From positions 56,481 through 120,480 of the forward strand of contig JAMQCK010000052.1 in assembly GCA_024196135.1 (NCBI GenBank): a stretch of 64,000 nt of DNA, given 5' to 3'. Of the stretch, positions 47,381 through 58,310 are shown in pieces. The notes under the pieces were generated by a model that worked only from the letters and a program-made list of their open reading frames with translations, made no database searches and was not told where the DNA came from. The number at the start of each line of letters is the position of its first letter. Position 1 is the stretch's first letter. The stretch comes from Pleurotus ostreatus/Saccharomyces cerevisiae fusant (lineage: Eukaryota > Opisthokonta). The position numbers and the translations under genes are program-made.

Positions 47381-50030
47381 ATGAGCGTCCCACTTGCCTC
47401 CCCCTCACCGCCGACACCCGTCTTCGAGAAGGACGCCATGCTCGTCACAGAGGACCAGCTCAGCAAAAACATGGCCGATGTCAGACTGGGCACGAGCACC
47501 CCGACGACACCGTTGACGCCGACTGCCTCCGCTCCCTCATACCAGTCCGCGTTCCACGGCCCCCCTCCCGTTCCTTTCCCTTACAAACCCGAGAAAGCCA
47601 TAGACGATATACCTGGCGTAGCCTATGCCCTGGAGCTCTTCCTTGCATCGCACATGCACGAGTCGGAGGAGTTCTGCGACGTGAATGACAAGAAAAAGGA
47701 GAGAATGTACTTCGCGACGGGCTACGGGCTCATACAGTGCATCAAAGGTCTTATGTCGTATGAGGACGAGGTGCGTGGCCGGGAGTATCGCGTATGTGCA
47801 GGTGCTAACCCGCCCCAGGACTTGCTCGCAGGTCTCACCCATACGAAGCGCGGGATCGCCATCGCTTCGTCCCATCGTAAGAAGGCCCCCGCAGTAACGA
47901 CCCGGTTGGCAGGCTACATCGTCCCCTCCCTGAGCACCTCGAGTGTCGCATGGGTTAAGAGCATGACGGTCGTCGAGCGGCACGCCGAACTCACCTACAC
48001 CGAGACACTGTACGAGAAGTCCCTTCTCGGCATCGTCTACTCGGGGGACTGGCTGGCATTCATCCGCGAGATGTGAGGTGTTCTCGGATACTACCCGGCC
48101 GTGTGCTGACGGGCTATCCGAAGCCTCAACATGCGCACGATCATGAATTCCTACCGCCAGCTCGCTAAATTCATCGAAGCCATGGACGAGGAGGGGCGCG
48201 CCGACGAAGTCGACAAGCACTTCCGCTCAGGCGTCTACCTTGGCATCGGCGCTTCCAACCTCATCCTCTCCCTCGTACGCCCAATTCACCTCCCTGTCGC
48301 CACCCGCGTGCCTGACGTATCCCGTGCGTAGATGCCCGCACGATTGCTAACAATAGTGGAGCTCTTCGGCTACAAGGGAGACCGAAAGTTCGGCCTTGAG
48401 ATGCTCCAGAAAGCGGGCGGCTGGACAGCGGATAGCAAAGAGCCGCTCATAAGCGCAAGTACGTACTGAGCTCGCTCAGTATACACTCATTGATACTCAT
48501 GCATCGTCACCTCCACTAGAGGACGAAGGCTTGCGGCGGTCTATCAGCGACATGGTGTTGCTCATGTTCCATCTGGTCCTCTCGGGATTCACTTTCGACT
48601 GCGTCGACTTGAGCATGGCGGAGAAGGTATTGGAATGGAATTTGAAGCGCTACCCAGATGGTCTGTAACCGTCTGCATATCGACACTTGCGACTTACTGA
48701 CGTGATGAAAATTGTAGGCGTCTTCTTCCAGTTCGGTGCCGGCCGGCTTGCATTGGTGCGCTCACAACCAAAGACGGCCATCAAGTATTATAGGAGAGCG
48801 ATGGAGGTGCAGACGCAGTACAAGTAAGTCCTTGCGCTGTTTTCCTTCGCTCGTGAATTGACGAGATATAGGAACCTGCATCATATCTCATACTGGGAAA
48901 TTGCGCTGGCGAACCTGTCTCTCTGGGACGTGCGAGCAAGCATGCAATGCTACAAGGTCCTTGAGGCAGAGGCATCGGTTAGCAAGTCCCTTACGCAAGC
49001 ATTCCAGCCACTGAACCGCGCGACAGTGGTCCAAGGCCATTTACTCGTATGGTCTTGCGGTCACCTTGCTCGACAGTGCCGCACCAGGTCCGGAAGGCGA
49101 CGCCGACAGGAAAGCTGCCGCTGCTCTTCTGGCCAAGGTCCCGGAGCTTCGTCAACGCATCGCGGGCAAGTCAATACCGTTAGAGGTGTGTCGGTCAAAT
49201 CTACATCCTGGCTACCGCTAAATTATCATTGCCAGAAATTCGTCGCCCGCAAAGCGCGCAAATTCGAGATGCAGAAAGGTCGCTTGGCTCTCCCCGCCCT
49301 CGAGGCCGCCTACATCTGGCTGTGCATATCTCATGCGCCACGACACATATTGACGGAGCGCATGCTCCCTAACGTCTGGGGACAGCTCGACAAGTTGGGT
49401 GTCTCGCGCGCAGGGCAAGGCGAGGAGAAGCCGAGCGACGAGCGCGCGAAGGCGTATGGTACGGGGTACTGGGATGACTTTGCGCTGTCGAGGTTCTTGG
49501 AGGGCGTGTGCTTGCGATATGTTGCGTATCCAGTGCGTATGGCTTCCTCCATGCAGTGAGGGCTTGTGTCTGATGATGCTTCTCGTCAGGACCCCGACGC
49601 CATCCCAGACCCCGAAGACCCATCAGGTCCGGCGATGCCTGACGCGGGAGCGCAGGCGGCAGCAGCGTTCCAACAGGTCTTCGAGTACGGACCGAAGATC
49701 GAACTGGACCATCACATCGTGTACCATGCTCGTGAGTATACAATAATTTGTAGTGGACTGACGATTGCTAACTCGGCTTCAGATTACGAGTATGGTCGCC
49801 TCCTCGCCTGCCAAGGGGACAAGACGGCGGCGCAGGCGCAATTTGACCTGGTGCTCAGCGGGAAGCCTCTTGAAGTCAATGCTGCGGGGAGGAAGGTAAG
49901 TGCTACATCTCCCGGCATTTCTATCACGGTGTGGCTGACATGTACCACTCAGGGTAAGTATAGCCTGGAGAATGCGCTCATGATGCGGACGCACGCTGCC
50001 GTCGAGGCGTTGCCTCTTAATCGACTGTAG
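47381..50030 (+). CDS. iml2: IML2/TTC39-family tetratricopeptide protein
   Basis: Yeast Iml2 takes part in inclusion-body clearance with lipid droplets, and TTC39 proteins are its animal relatives. The ATG at 47381 gives MSVPLASPSPPTPVFEK, then a disordered Ser/Thr/Pro-rich leader. The helical repeat part begins AIDDIPGVAYALELFLASHM. Family blocks: FATGYGLIQCIKGLMSYED, HRKKAPAVTTRLAGYIVPS, VYLGIGASNLILSL, VVELFGYKGDRKFGLEML-like FGYKGDRKFG, RYPDGVFFQFGAGRLALV, AIKYYRRAMEVQTQYKNLHH, ISYWEIALANLSLWD, and after an intron WSKAIYSYGLAVTLLD. It ends ENALMMRTHAAVEALPLNRL. About ten exons, ~750 residues, the expected length. Location at mitochondria or cytosol is inferred from the yeast protein. Confidence 0.9.
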
Positions 50031-50577
50031 ACGACCCCACGCCTGCTCGCCACTCCTTCATCCCTGCTCACCACGACTTCACGTTGCTCCCAAACTCCTC
50101 ACGTCGGCCCCCATGACGCAGCTCACACAGATAGACCGCCCCTTGCATGAGTAGAACGAACGATCTACGGAGCTCTATCTAAGTATACACGCAGTAACTA
50201 ATTATTCATCTCTCCCTTGTGTACGCTCATTGGTTTGTATATCAGTCGCTATCGTATCTTTACAATAAATGGGCCCAATGGGCATATTGCTTTCTGGACC
50301 CGGGTGGCCGTCATGACTGCAAGGTCGTCCGTCTTGAATGCCACCTTCGAGTGATCACGACTAAGTAGAAAGCTCTGTCAGTGCATTGTGGGTATGGACT
50401 GCATGAGGGTCAGCTCTTCCAGAGTCAGTGTTTTGGAAGCTCAGTAAGACGCTCGTGGCCTTTGGGCCAATTTAAACTTTGGGTTCGAAGTTCAACTTGT
50501 GTCACGTGTTACCGTCGGTTATTTCCGAAAGCTCGGAAGCCCGTGCCGGCAGCATTGTATTCTGCACTTCACCATCA
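50031..50577. promoter_or_regulatory. Upstream region of the TAF12 gene
   Basis: No gene seen. It contains a palindromic CACGTG E-box at about 50502-50507, roughly 70 bp before the ATG at 50578, a possible bHLH-factor site. Confidence 0.45.
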
Positions 50578-51756
50578 TGGACCCCAATGCACAAGCTTCA
50601 ACTTCGCAGCCTGCGGCTCCTGCCGCGGGACCATCGACATCTGCAGCCCCAGTGCCACATGCACCGATGAACCCTGTCGATCTGTACCAAGAACTGTATG
50701 AGAAGCTGAAGAGCAATCCTGGTCAGCAGAGCGTGCAGGTCATCCAAGAGATGGCGACGCTGCTGAAGACGGGGAAGCTGCGGCCAGAGCAGATTGCGCA
50801 GGTATGAGCTATGTGCTAGCTGTGCATGAGCGATGATTGAACGCCCTTGTACAGTTCAAAAGCCTGGCGGAGATGCTCGTCAAGCAGCACAAGGCCTCCG
50901 ACGGTGCGGCGCAGGTCTGTCCATATTCCTCGCGTATCCCTTTGCCCAGCCGTTGACTCGGGACCTTTCGCCAGGCATCCCAAACCCCCCAACCTGTTCA
51001 GACGCAACCTGCCGCCCCTATGTCCCACCCTACCACCCCTGCTCCCCAGCCAATGCTAGGCGATCCGCCAGCATCCAGCGCAGGCTACCCCATAAGCGCC
51101 ACCGTCAGTGCAACGGACCCCGGCCCTGTGCAATGGCAAACCGCGCGCTCGACAATCACCGGTGGCTACGCCGCAGGTCGTGTGGCGGGCACGCCCGCGC
51201 AGATCAGAATGTCGGGCGAGGACTCGCTGAGCTTGGACGAGAATCGGAGGAAGAGGAACACGCCGGGGGATCAAAGCATGCGGCGGTCGATACAGGACCT
51301 GGTGGCCAGTGTGGACCCGAATGTCAAGATTGAGCCTGAGGTGGAGGATGTGAGTGCTTTTGAGGCGGGCCCTCGAGGTACACAATGTTGATGGTCACGT
51401 AGCTGCTACTCAATATCGCTGACGAATTCATCGACTCTGTTACTAACTTTTCTTGCCGTCTCGCGAGGCATCGTGGCGGGGACACGCTCGAGGTGAAGGA
51501 CTTGCAACTGCACTTAGGTTCGTGCCATGAATTCCACTCAGTCGACCTTTACACCTGACGCCTGTCTTCAGAACGCAACCACAACATCCGCATTCCCGGC
51601 TTCTCTGACGAGACGCGCGTTTCCCTTCCGCAATCCAACTCGACCACAGCCGCTGCCGGCGGGCTCAAGAAGGGTATGCAAGGCGGTGGAATGTCGCTAA
51701 GGGCGCAGCGCCTCGCGCAGGTCCAAGCAGCGAAGAGGGAGAACAAGCTGATGTGA
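50578..51756 (+). CDS. taf12: TFIID/SAGA subunit TAF12
   Basis: Histone-fold subunit that pairs with TAF4 in TFIID and Ada1 in SAGA. The ATG at 50578 gives [19 protein letters not shown]. An N-terminal helical block reads [20 protein letters not shown] and [14 protein letters not shown]. The middle is Pro/Gln/Ala-rich. The histone fold is [60 protein letters not shown] and [11 protein letters not shown], the classic TAF12 signature. It ends [14 protein letters not shown]. Five or six exons. About 280 residues, consistent with a compact fungal TAF12. RRS1 follows 260 bp downstream on the same strand. Confidence 0.93.
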
Positions 51757-52017
51757 GGAGTGGGGCTAGTATCTTGTTCGTGATTCTGTATTCCTGTCTT
51801 GGACTGTTTTATGTATCACTATCGCATATGAGCTCACACTGCTCTTTATCACGCCCGTTTCAAGATGCTGTAGATCGACCTGTAGAATGACTTGAGGCAG
51901 GACTCGAGGCCCCGCCTTGTCCCCTCGAGAACAAGGCCGGAAAATCCGGACCGGGCATTGACGGTAGCATTTGGGAATATGTGGCGCTGATCGCTTTTTT
52001 CCTACTTCACTCCCGCC

Positions 52018-53105
52018 ATGGATGTATCCAACCTACTTGCTGCTGAGGCAGCCAAATTGTAAGCAACGACGAGGTGGACAGGAGTAGGATGCTGACAATT
52101 GGATAGTGCATCAGTAAATGTCGAAAAAGAGGTACCCTTGAAGGTGGACGCCGGTCTGTTGACCGTGACGGACTTGAATTCGATCGACGAGGAGGCATAC
52201 AAGTGCGTTTCTTGTCTCGAGACAAGTTCATCTCAACAATGACGTCCCCAGTGAAAACCTCGAAGAGCACCTCCAATCCCTTGCTCGCGATGGTGTACAG
52301 GTCCTGATCCAATCTCTCTTCTCCCTCCCCACCCAATCCTCGCCCGACGGCCCGATCGCCCAGCTCCCCCCTCCCGTTACCCAACTCCCGCGCGCGAAGC
52401 CACTTCCCAAGCCGAAGGCACCCACAAAATGGGAGGCCTTTGCCGCTGCGAAGGGCATCCAGAAGCGCCGGAAGGAGAAGAAGGTGTGGGACGAGGAGCG
52501 GCAAGAATGGGTCAACTCGTGGGGTCGGGACGGCAAGAACAGACAGGTCGAGGATCAGTGGATACACGAAGTGCCGGCCAATGCTCGTGTGTCTCTTCAT
52601 GTTGTTTTGCTCGGAACTATGCTAACATGTCCCAGCCGTCGACTTCGACCCGCGCAAGGCCGCCCGCGACGAGCGCAAAGAGCGCATCGCCAAGAACGAA
52701 AAACAGCGCCTCGCCAACACCGCCCGCGACCAGGGCACCTCCCGCAAAGCCGAGCTCGACAAGACGCTCGCGACGACGCGCCTCAGCACCGCGTCCATGG
52801 GCAAGTTCGACAAGACGCTCGACGGGGAGAAGAAGCTGCGCGGGATCAAGCGCAAGTTCGCGCCGAACGAGATGGGCGCGGACAACGAGAGGAAGGGCGC
52901 GCTCGCGCTGCTGTCGCGGATGGAGAGCGACGGGAAGAAGATGCGGAGGGAGCCGCCGAGCGCGGACGAGGGCGTGCTGAATGCGAGGAAGGCGGTGCGG
53001 TTTGCGAGTAAGGGGAAGGGTGGTGTGGCGCTGGCGAGGGAGAAGGCCGGCGGGAAGGGCCCCGCTGGGAGGAATTCGAAGGGCAAGTCGAAGGGGAAGC
53101 GATGA
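52018..53105 (+). CDS. rrs1: Ribosome biogenesis regulatory protein RRS1
   Basis: Nucleolar protein that, with Rpf2, loads the 5S RNP into pre-60S particles. The ATG at 52018 gives MDVSNLLAAEAAKL, then introns at ~52059-52106 and ~52203-52249. Conserved blocks: VPLKVDAGLLTVTDLNSID, ENLEEHLQSLARDGVQVLI, LPRAKPLPKPKAPTKWEAFA, AAKGIQKRRKEKKVWDEERQ, EWVNSWGRDGKNRQVEDQW (the KPKPPTKWE...WDE..KEW core of RRS1), and after the last intron AVDFDPRKAARDERKERIAK. The C-terminus is strongly basic and ends GGKGPAGRNSKGKSKGKR. About 315 residues. Confidence 0.95.
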
Positions 53106-53623
53106 GCGTCTGCCATAGACGTCCTTCCGTGCGCTTTTCCTCTTTGCCCGCAGTTTTCCGCGTACTTGTTGTACTGATCATTGTTTGTATGCTCATGCGT
53201 GTTCATCTGGACCTATATTGTTCAATGGCCTGCAATTGTGGCGGACACGCCCTTCCACTTATGGCGGATCAACAAGCATTGGAGTTCTCCCGAAACGAGG
53301 TGGCCGCCCACCTGATCGATGCCACCGTCCATTGCCTCCCCGTTGTGACTCCCCCCTGCTCCAATCACGGGAGTCGGAGGGAGTTGGGCGCATAGAGCGT
53401 TCTGTGAACTGACGTCGCAGTGCACAGCATGCGAATTGTTTCATCAGCAGGTGCTGCACGGCAGAATGTATATAATCGTCGCTGCGACGTCGAGCAGACC
53501 TTCCTCACATCCCCTTCACACCAGCGCAATTCGGATACCCTGACGACGTTGACGCTCACCACTTGCACCTTCCTGATTTCTTCAATTTATCGTCACGACT
53601 TTGATTCTTCCCTATACACCACC
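53106..53623. promoter_or_regulatory. Upstream region of DUF6593 gene A, with TATA box
   Basis: TATATAAT at 53469-53476, 148 bp before the ATG at 53624. Nothing else recognised. DNA before the box is the 3' flank of rrs1. Confidence 0.5.
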
Positions 53624-54493
53624 ATGCCCTCCTCCCTTACCTTCACGAAGAAAGACATTCTCAACAGTCTTATCCTTGGCGACCATGGGGGCATCATATA
53701 TACCACGCAGAGCCTCAAGGGCTTTCGCGGGCGCAAGGTCACCTCGCTGATCGGCGGTGGCGCGCTGAACGGTCAGTAGTATCCATCCAATACTTGGATT
53801 ACAGTCATTCATTCATCTCGCACAGGCTCTTCCACGGCCCATACACCTCCCGCTTCCATCCAGTGGCGCAAGCGCCTTATCGACATCAACGGGCAGGTTA
53901 TGCATATTGATTCTCTCAAGCGGCGCTCGCGCGGTTGGTTCAGTAGTGCACGACTATGGCAGTGGGGCGCTTTGTCCTACGAACTGCATTTCTCGAGCGG
54001 AGAGTGGACGGTGAGTCTATCTGGATACTCTTGCAAGGGTGACAGTGGCAATCGGCCGATGACGACATGAATTTGGCCATTGTTCTCTTTTGGGCATCCT
54101 TTCGCTTGCACTGCCCGCTGGAGGTCGTCATTCATCCTTATCCTACTCTGCATCTCCCTCCCCGCCCACAGCTTTCTTACTTACATTCATGTAGGCACGC
54201 TCATCCGACGGCAACACCGTTGCTACCTTCTTCCCTTACCAACCCCGCCTCTTCCACAAGAGCGAGCAAGCGCAGATATTTCTCCTACGCGATCTATCGC
54301 CAACAGATACTGCCTTTCTGATCGTGGTGTTTATATACATGGAGCTTAGGAGACAGGATAAGCAGGTGCGAAACGCAAGTTGAACCCCGCCGATTTGCTT
54401 GCTTACGGACCTTCACAGCGTTCGTCCGCCGCCGCGAATGCGGGGGCTGCCTCCGCTGCGAGCGGAGGTGGAGGTGGAGGCGGCGGGTGTTAG
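53624..54493 (+). CDS. DUF6593 protein A, ending in polyglycine-cysteine
   Basis: Four exons (53624-53771, 53826-54010, 54195-54365, 54419-54493) give 192 residues. Start MPSSLTFTKKDILNSLILGD. The ~170-residue domain has the DUF6593 pattern: ILNSLILGDHGGIIYTT, a strand pair ending IQWRKRLIDINGQVMHIDSL, LWQWGALSYELHFSSGEWT, ARSSDGNTVATFFPYQ, and a hydrophobic C-terminal strand LSPTDTAFLIVVFIYMELRR. This agaricomycete-specific family probably adopts a beta-barrel like LURP1/tubby/scramblase domains, but its role is unknown. The last exon codes RSSAAANAGAASAASG plus eight Gly and a final Cys. The third exon must start at 54195 because the frame before it meets a stop. No signal peptide, so likely cytoplasmic or membrane-peripheral. 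Confidence 0.82.
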
Positions 54494-54883
54494 GGCCGCT
54501 CCTCTCCGTGACGACGTGGGATAGCAGTAATCTTCAGCCCGAATGTAGCATTCCAGATGCAGATGCACATTGCAAGATCCGGTGCGCGAGCACGCCCAGT
54601 AGTCACTGCGCGTCAGCTGCTGTTTTCCTCATCGCAAACCGAAGTCATCAATCAACGCCTCGGGGTCACTGGTGCATCCCCGATCGCCCACCTCACGATG
54701 AAACGAACGTTTCCCCGCTGCCTCTCCTGTCTGTCAGCTTCGCCCCGCGTACAGCGGTACGTGCTGTGCGCCTCTCCTAGATTGCTACTGGCGACATGTG
54801 CTGTGTAGCAGGCCTTCATAAGGCAGCGCGAACACCCATGCAGGCATACCTCGCCTTATCATCCACTCACTCGTCGTCTCAGC

Positions 54884-55744
54884 ATGCGGAAGGTATACTC
54901 CTTCTCTACCCCAGACATTCTTAACGGCAAGCTCCTCGACGACGGGCGCCCCATCTTTCATATCAACACGACCAAGGCTGGGATATTCAGACGCGAACTG
55001 AATAAAACCACGATCCGCGCCGAGGATGGGTCCGGCGTGTCTGCTTTCTTGGACTGGCGCGCGCGTCAGTTGAGGATCAATGGGAAGCTCCTCGACATCA
55101 ACATGGACGTGATCAATCGGCAGGGAACGCTGGTCTGGAAGTGGGAGAACGTACGGTACGATGTGGAATTCCAGGGTACCCAGTGGTTTGTGAGAGGATT
55201 TCCGTGAACTGCCCTGTGTGGGTTGACTGACGTCTTGTGCAGGCGAAGGGCGTTCGGGCCGTCGATAGGGTGGTAGCTCGCCTAGATTTGCCCCTCGATG
55301 GCGACCCACAGTTGATTCAGGAGCTCGAGCTATCGACGGCAAATCTGGCTTGCTTCTTGCTCATATTCCTGTACTCTGAGTCGCGTGGTCAGTATGCGCT
55401 CGTGTACGATGTGCGGGCAGACAGACTCACCTTTGTTCGTAGTGGATAAATACCCGCGGAAAGTCACGGGCTGGCGTACCAACTATGGCGGAAGCGATAG
55501 CGGCGGCGGCTACAGCTCGCAGAGTAACGGGGGAAGTGCATGGGGTAACAATGGCGGCTTGAGCTGGAGCTATGACACAGGTGGCGGTGATTGCGATGGC
55601 GGCGGTCATAGAGGCGGCGGAGGCGACAGCGGAGGTGGCTATAGCGGCGGAGGCGACAGTGGTGGGGGAGGCAGCAGTGGCGGCGGAGGTGGCGGAGACG
55701 GTGGTGGCGGTGGCGGCGGTGGCGGAGATGGGGGATGTAGCTGA
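54884..55744 (+). CDS. DUF6593 protein B with long Gly-rich tail
   Basis: Start MRKVYSFSTPDILNGKLLDD. Domain blocks: PIFHINTTKAGIFRREL, AFLDWRARQLRINGKLLDIN, GTLVWKWENVRYDVEFQGTQ, then an intron after WF (the same position as in A, C and D), AKGVRAVDRVVARLDLPLDG and ELSTANLACFLLIFLYSESR. An intron with donor GTCAGT and acceptor TTCGTAG leads to VDKYPRKVTGWRTNYGGSDS and a tail of about 100 residues, mostly Gly with scattered Ser, Asp and Asn, ending GDGGCS. It is closest to gene C; the pair share promoter-proximal sequence (GCTACTG...GTGTA.CAG) as well as coding sequence, so one is a recent duplicate of the other. The TATA position is degenerate here (CATAAG at ~54817). Confidence 0.82.
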
Positions 55745-56249
55745 GGTGGAAGCGATTGACGCAATCGTGGAAAGATGGAAATATATTTATTGGTGTTCAA
55801 GGTGCGCATGGTCCCTTGGGGTTTCTAGTGCTGGGTTAGACTGACGAGGTGGCGGTTTACAGCTTTCAGAAGTCGTCGGTGGACAGCATCCAGGACGCGC
55901 CCGCGGCTGGACTTGGTCATTGCTTGATCATATGTGTGCACTCGCCTCATCACCAGCTGTATTTTATACTCGAATCGCCACTGGCATCACTCATGTGCGT
56001 CGTCGAGATGCACTCGAGCGCATCATACGCCATCTGGAACGTTTGGGTCATTCATCAAGGCAGAGATGTCCTCAGGGACCGTCTACGCCATTGACTCCTC
56101 GTCGAGGTTGTGCGAAGGGCTTATCCTGAGATGGATGATATAAATCAAGGTCTTCTCTTCTCTCCTGTCTGTCACCGTTACCCCGCCTCCAGCAGGACAC
56201 TCGGTGCACCTAGATCGCTACTGTCGCTGTGAAGTGTAACAGATTCTCG

Positions 56250-56255
56250 TATAAA
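56250..56255 (+). promoter_or_regulatory. TATA box of DUF6593 gene C
   Basis: TATAAA about 50 bp upstream of ATG 56306. The same position in gene B's duplicated upstream region reads CATAAG, suggesting different promoter strength. Confidence 0.55.
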
Positions 56256-56305
56256 GCGCGCATGTACAAGCAGCATGCAAGTATTCCGAACGCCCTCGCT
56301 TTATC

Positions 56306-57248
56306 ATGCAAGAGGTGTTCTCGTTCTCCAGCCTGGATCTCCTCAACTGCAAGCTCCTTGACGCAAGCAACCGCTCGATCTACCACATCCACTCGACCAA
56401 GGTCGGCTTCTTCAAACGAGAGCTGAAGGTGACCATCCTCCGCGCTCAAGATGGGTCGTGTGCGGCGTACATAGACTGGCGTGCGCGTCGGCTCAACATC
56501 AATGGGCGAGTGCTCGACATGGACAAGGATGTCCAGAATCGGGAGGGGACTCTTATATGGAAGTGGGAAGGCGATCGATATGAGGTGACCTTTCAGGGCA
56601 CACAGTGGATAGTAAGACGTTCACTGAGAAGGACTTCCGCCCGCGCACCCATGGCTGATATTTGCAACAGGTGAAGGGAGTCCGCGCGGTCGATAAGGTC
56701 GTGGCTCGCTTGAATCTGCCGCTCGATAAGGACCGGCAATTCACTCGAGAGCTCGAACTGTCGTCTGCGAATTTCGCATGTTTTCTGCTCATTCTTCTCT
56801 ACTCAGAGACTCGTGGTGAGGTGAGGCTACGCTCCGCCTCTTCGATGGGCACGCCAAACTGACAATCCATCCACAGTGGGCTTATGTGCATTGACGAACG
56901 AGCGATCTAATGCCATCCTTCGCAGTGGACAAATACCCGCCAAACCCTCGCCTGCTCGCTGGAGCCCGGGTTGGCGGACGCAGGGGCGGTGGGGTTAGCG
57001 GCGGCACCTACAACTATCAGGGCTACAGCGGAAGTACGGGGTACTACGATGCTGGTTTGGGTTGGAGTTCTGGAGACGGTGGTGGGTGTCATGACGGCGG
57101 TCACAGAGGCGGCGGGGACAGTGGAGGGTACAGCGGCGGTGATAGTGGGGGAGGTAGCTGGGGAGGTGGTGGTGACAGTGGTGGCGGCGGCGGCGGAGGA
57201 GGAGACAGTGGTGGTGGAGGGGGCGGTGGAGGTGGAGGAGGCGACTGA
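56306..57248 (+). CDS. DUF6593 protein C with long Gly-rich tail
   Basis: Start MQEVFSFSSLDLLNCKLLDA. Very similar to B: IYHIHSTKVGFFKRELKV, AYIDWRARRLNINGRVLDMD, GTLIWKWEGDRYEVTFQGTQ, WI then intron, VKGVRAVDKVVARLNLPLDK, ELSSANFACFLLILLYSETR, intron, VDKYPPNPRLLAGARVGG. The tail is again about 100 residues of Gly with Ser, Asp and Tyr, ending in a run of Gly and a single Asp; unlike A and B it has no terminal Cys. A clean TATAAA at 56250-56255 lies about 50 bp before the ATG. Gly-rich coding DNA is a hotspot for length change, so tail length may vary between strains. Function unknown. Confidence 0.82.
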
Positions 57249-57558
57249 AATTTGTCGAGATTGAATGGTACGTATCATCTCCATGGAGGCTGTGCTATAC
57301 TGACATAGCTCTATCGTCGCAGGTACAGTTCTTGGAAGTCGTGCCTCGAGATTGAACAGCACGACATGGTCCCAGCATGCACGAGCTCTACACCAGTTGT
57401 TAATTGTATTCGCATGAACACCCGGCATCACTCATTGCATAGTTGGACCGATCTCAGAAACGAGCACACCATCTGCATCAACGTTGATGCGCGCGAGCAG
57501 GAGGGCATCGACGCTATTCAGTACTCTCGTCAAGGCGGTGTCAATTTGTCGAAGGTGG

Positions 57559-57565
57559 TATATAT
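57559..57565 (+). promoter_or_regulatory. TATA box of DUF6593 gene D
   Basis: TATATAT about 40 bp upstream of ATG 57603, followed by a C/T-rich leader. Confidence 0.5.
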
Positions 57566-57602
57566 GTAGTTTTTCTCCCCACTTCCACAGCTTGCTGCAC
57601 AC

Positions 57603-58310
57603 ATGCCGCAGACACTCTTCTTCTCGGGCAAGGACATCTTGAACGGCCTGCTCGTCGATGGCGATCATACCGTATACACCGTCACCACTACGGGTGGAAT
57701 CCTAGGTCGCAAGATGACCGCACTACAGGCGACTGACGGGTCTCTGTCGGCGACATTACACTGGCGCAAGCGTTCCCTGGACGTCGGTGGGCAAGTGCTG
57801 TCCGTCGACGACCATGTGAAGCCGCACGAGAAGGCCAAAATTTGGGAATGGGACAACACAACATACGAGGTGCAGTTCATGCCTGGCGAGTGGACAGTAA
57901 GGGACGAGCTCATATCCCCGCGGCCGCGTCTAACGCACCTTCTAGGTGAAGGCGCACTCCGGAGAAGTACTTGCGCGCTTTCGCCCAAACAACATACCCG
58001 GCAAGAACCAGCCTCACATCGTTTGGGAGCGCAAACTCTCGCCAGCGGACGCCGCCTTCCTCATTCTCGCACTCTTGTACTCGGAGAAGAAGTGGAAGGC
58101 AAGTGGATATGACTATACTGCCAAATTTTGCACTGAAGCTCACCACAGCCGTTTCTGCAATATACAGAACCAGAGTCTGGAGGAAATGCAAATGCGGATG
58201 GGCAGGCCTACTTCGCAGCTACGTACGACCAGAACCCGTCTCACGGTGTCTATGGCGGGTATATAGGTGGCTCGGAGAGCAACAACGATAATGCTGGATT
58301 TGCTGGGTAA
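57603..58310 (+). CDS. DUF6593 protein D with short Gly/Asn/Tyr tail
   Basis: Start MPQTLFFSGKDILNGLLVDG. Domain: HTVYTVTTTGGILGRKMTAL, ATLHWRKRSLDVGGQVLSVD, AKIWEWDNTTYEVQFMPGEW, T then intron, VKAHSGEVLARFRPNNIPGK and LSPADAAFLILALLYSEKKW. The last exon is best read in the frame PESGGNANADGQAYFAATYD ... GVYGGYIGGSESNNDNAGFA, ending at 58310. That requires a weak donor (GTGGAT after GGCAA, near 58103); the unspliced alternative reads to 58266 in another frame with no family-like ending. The tail is shorter and less pure in Gly than in A-C. TATATAT at 57559-57565 lies about 40 bp before the ATG. Confidence 0.75.

Noticed and set aside
55500..55744. Alanine/valine-rich frame overlapping the Gly-rich tail of DUF6593 B (and similar at 56971-57264)
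   Set aside because: Frame-shifted readings of GGC/GGT-rich coding DNA; the Gly frame follows the spliced domain.
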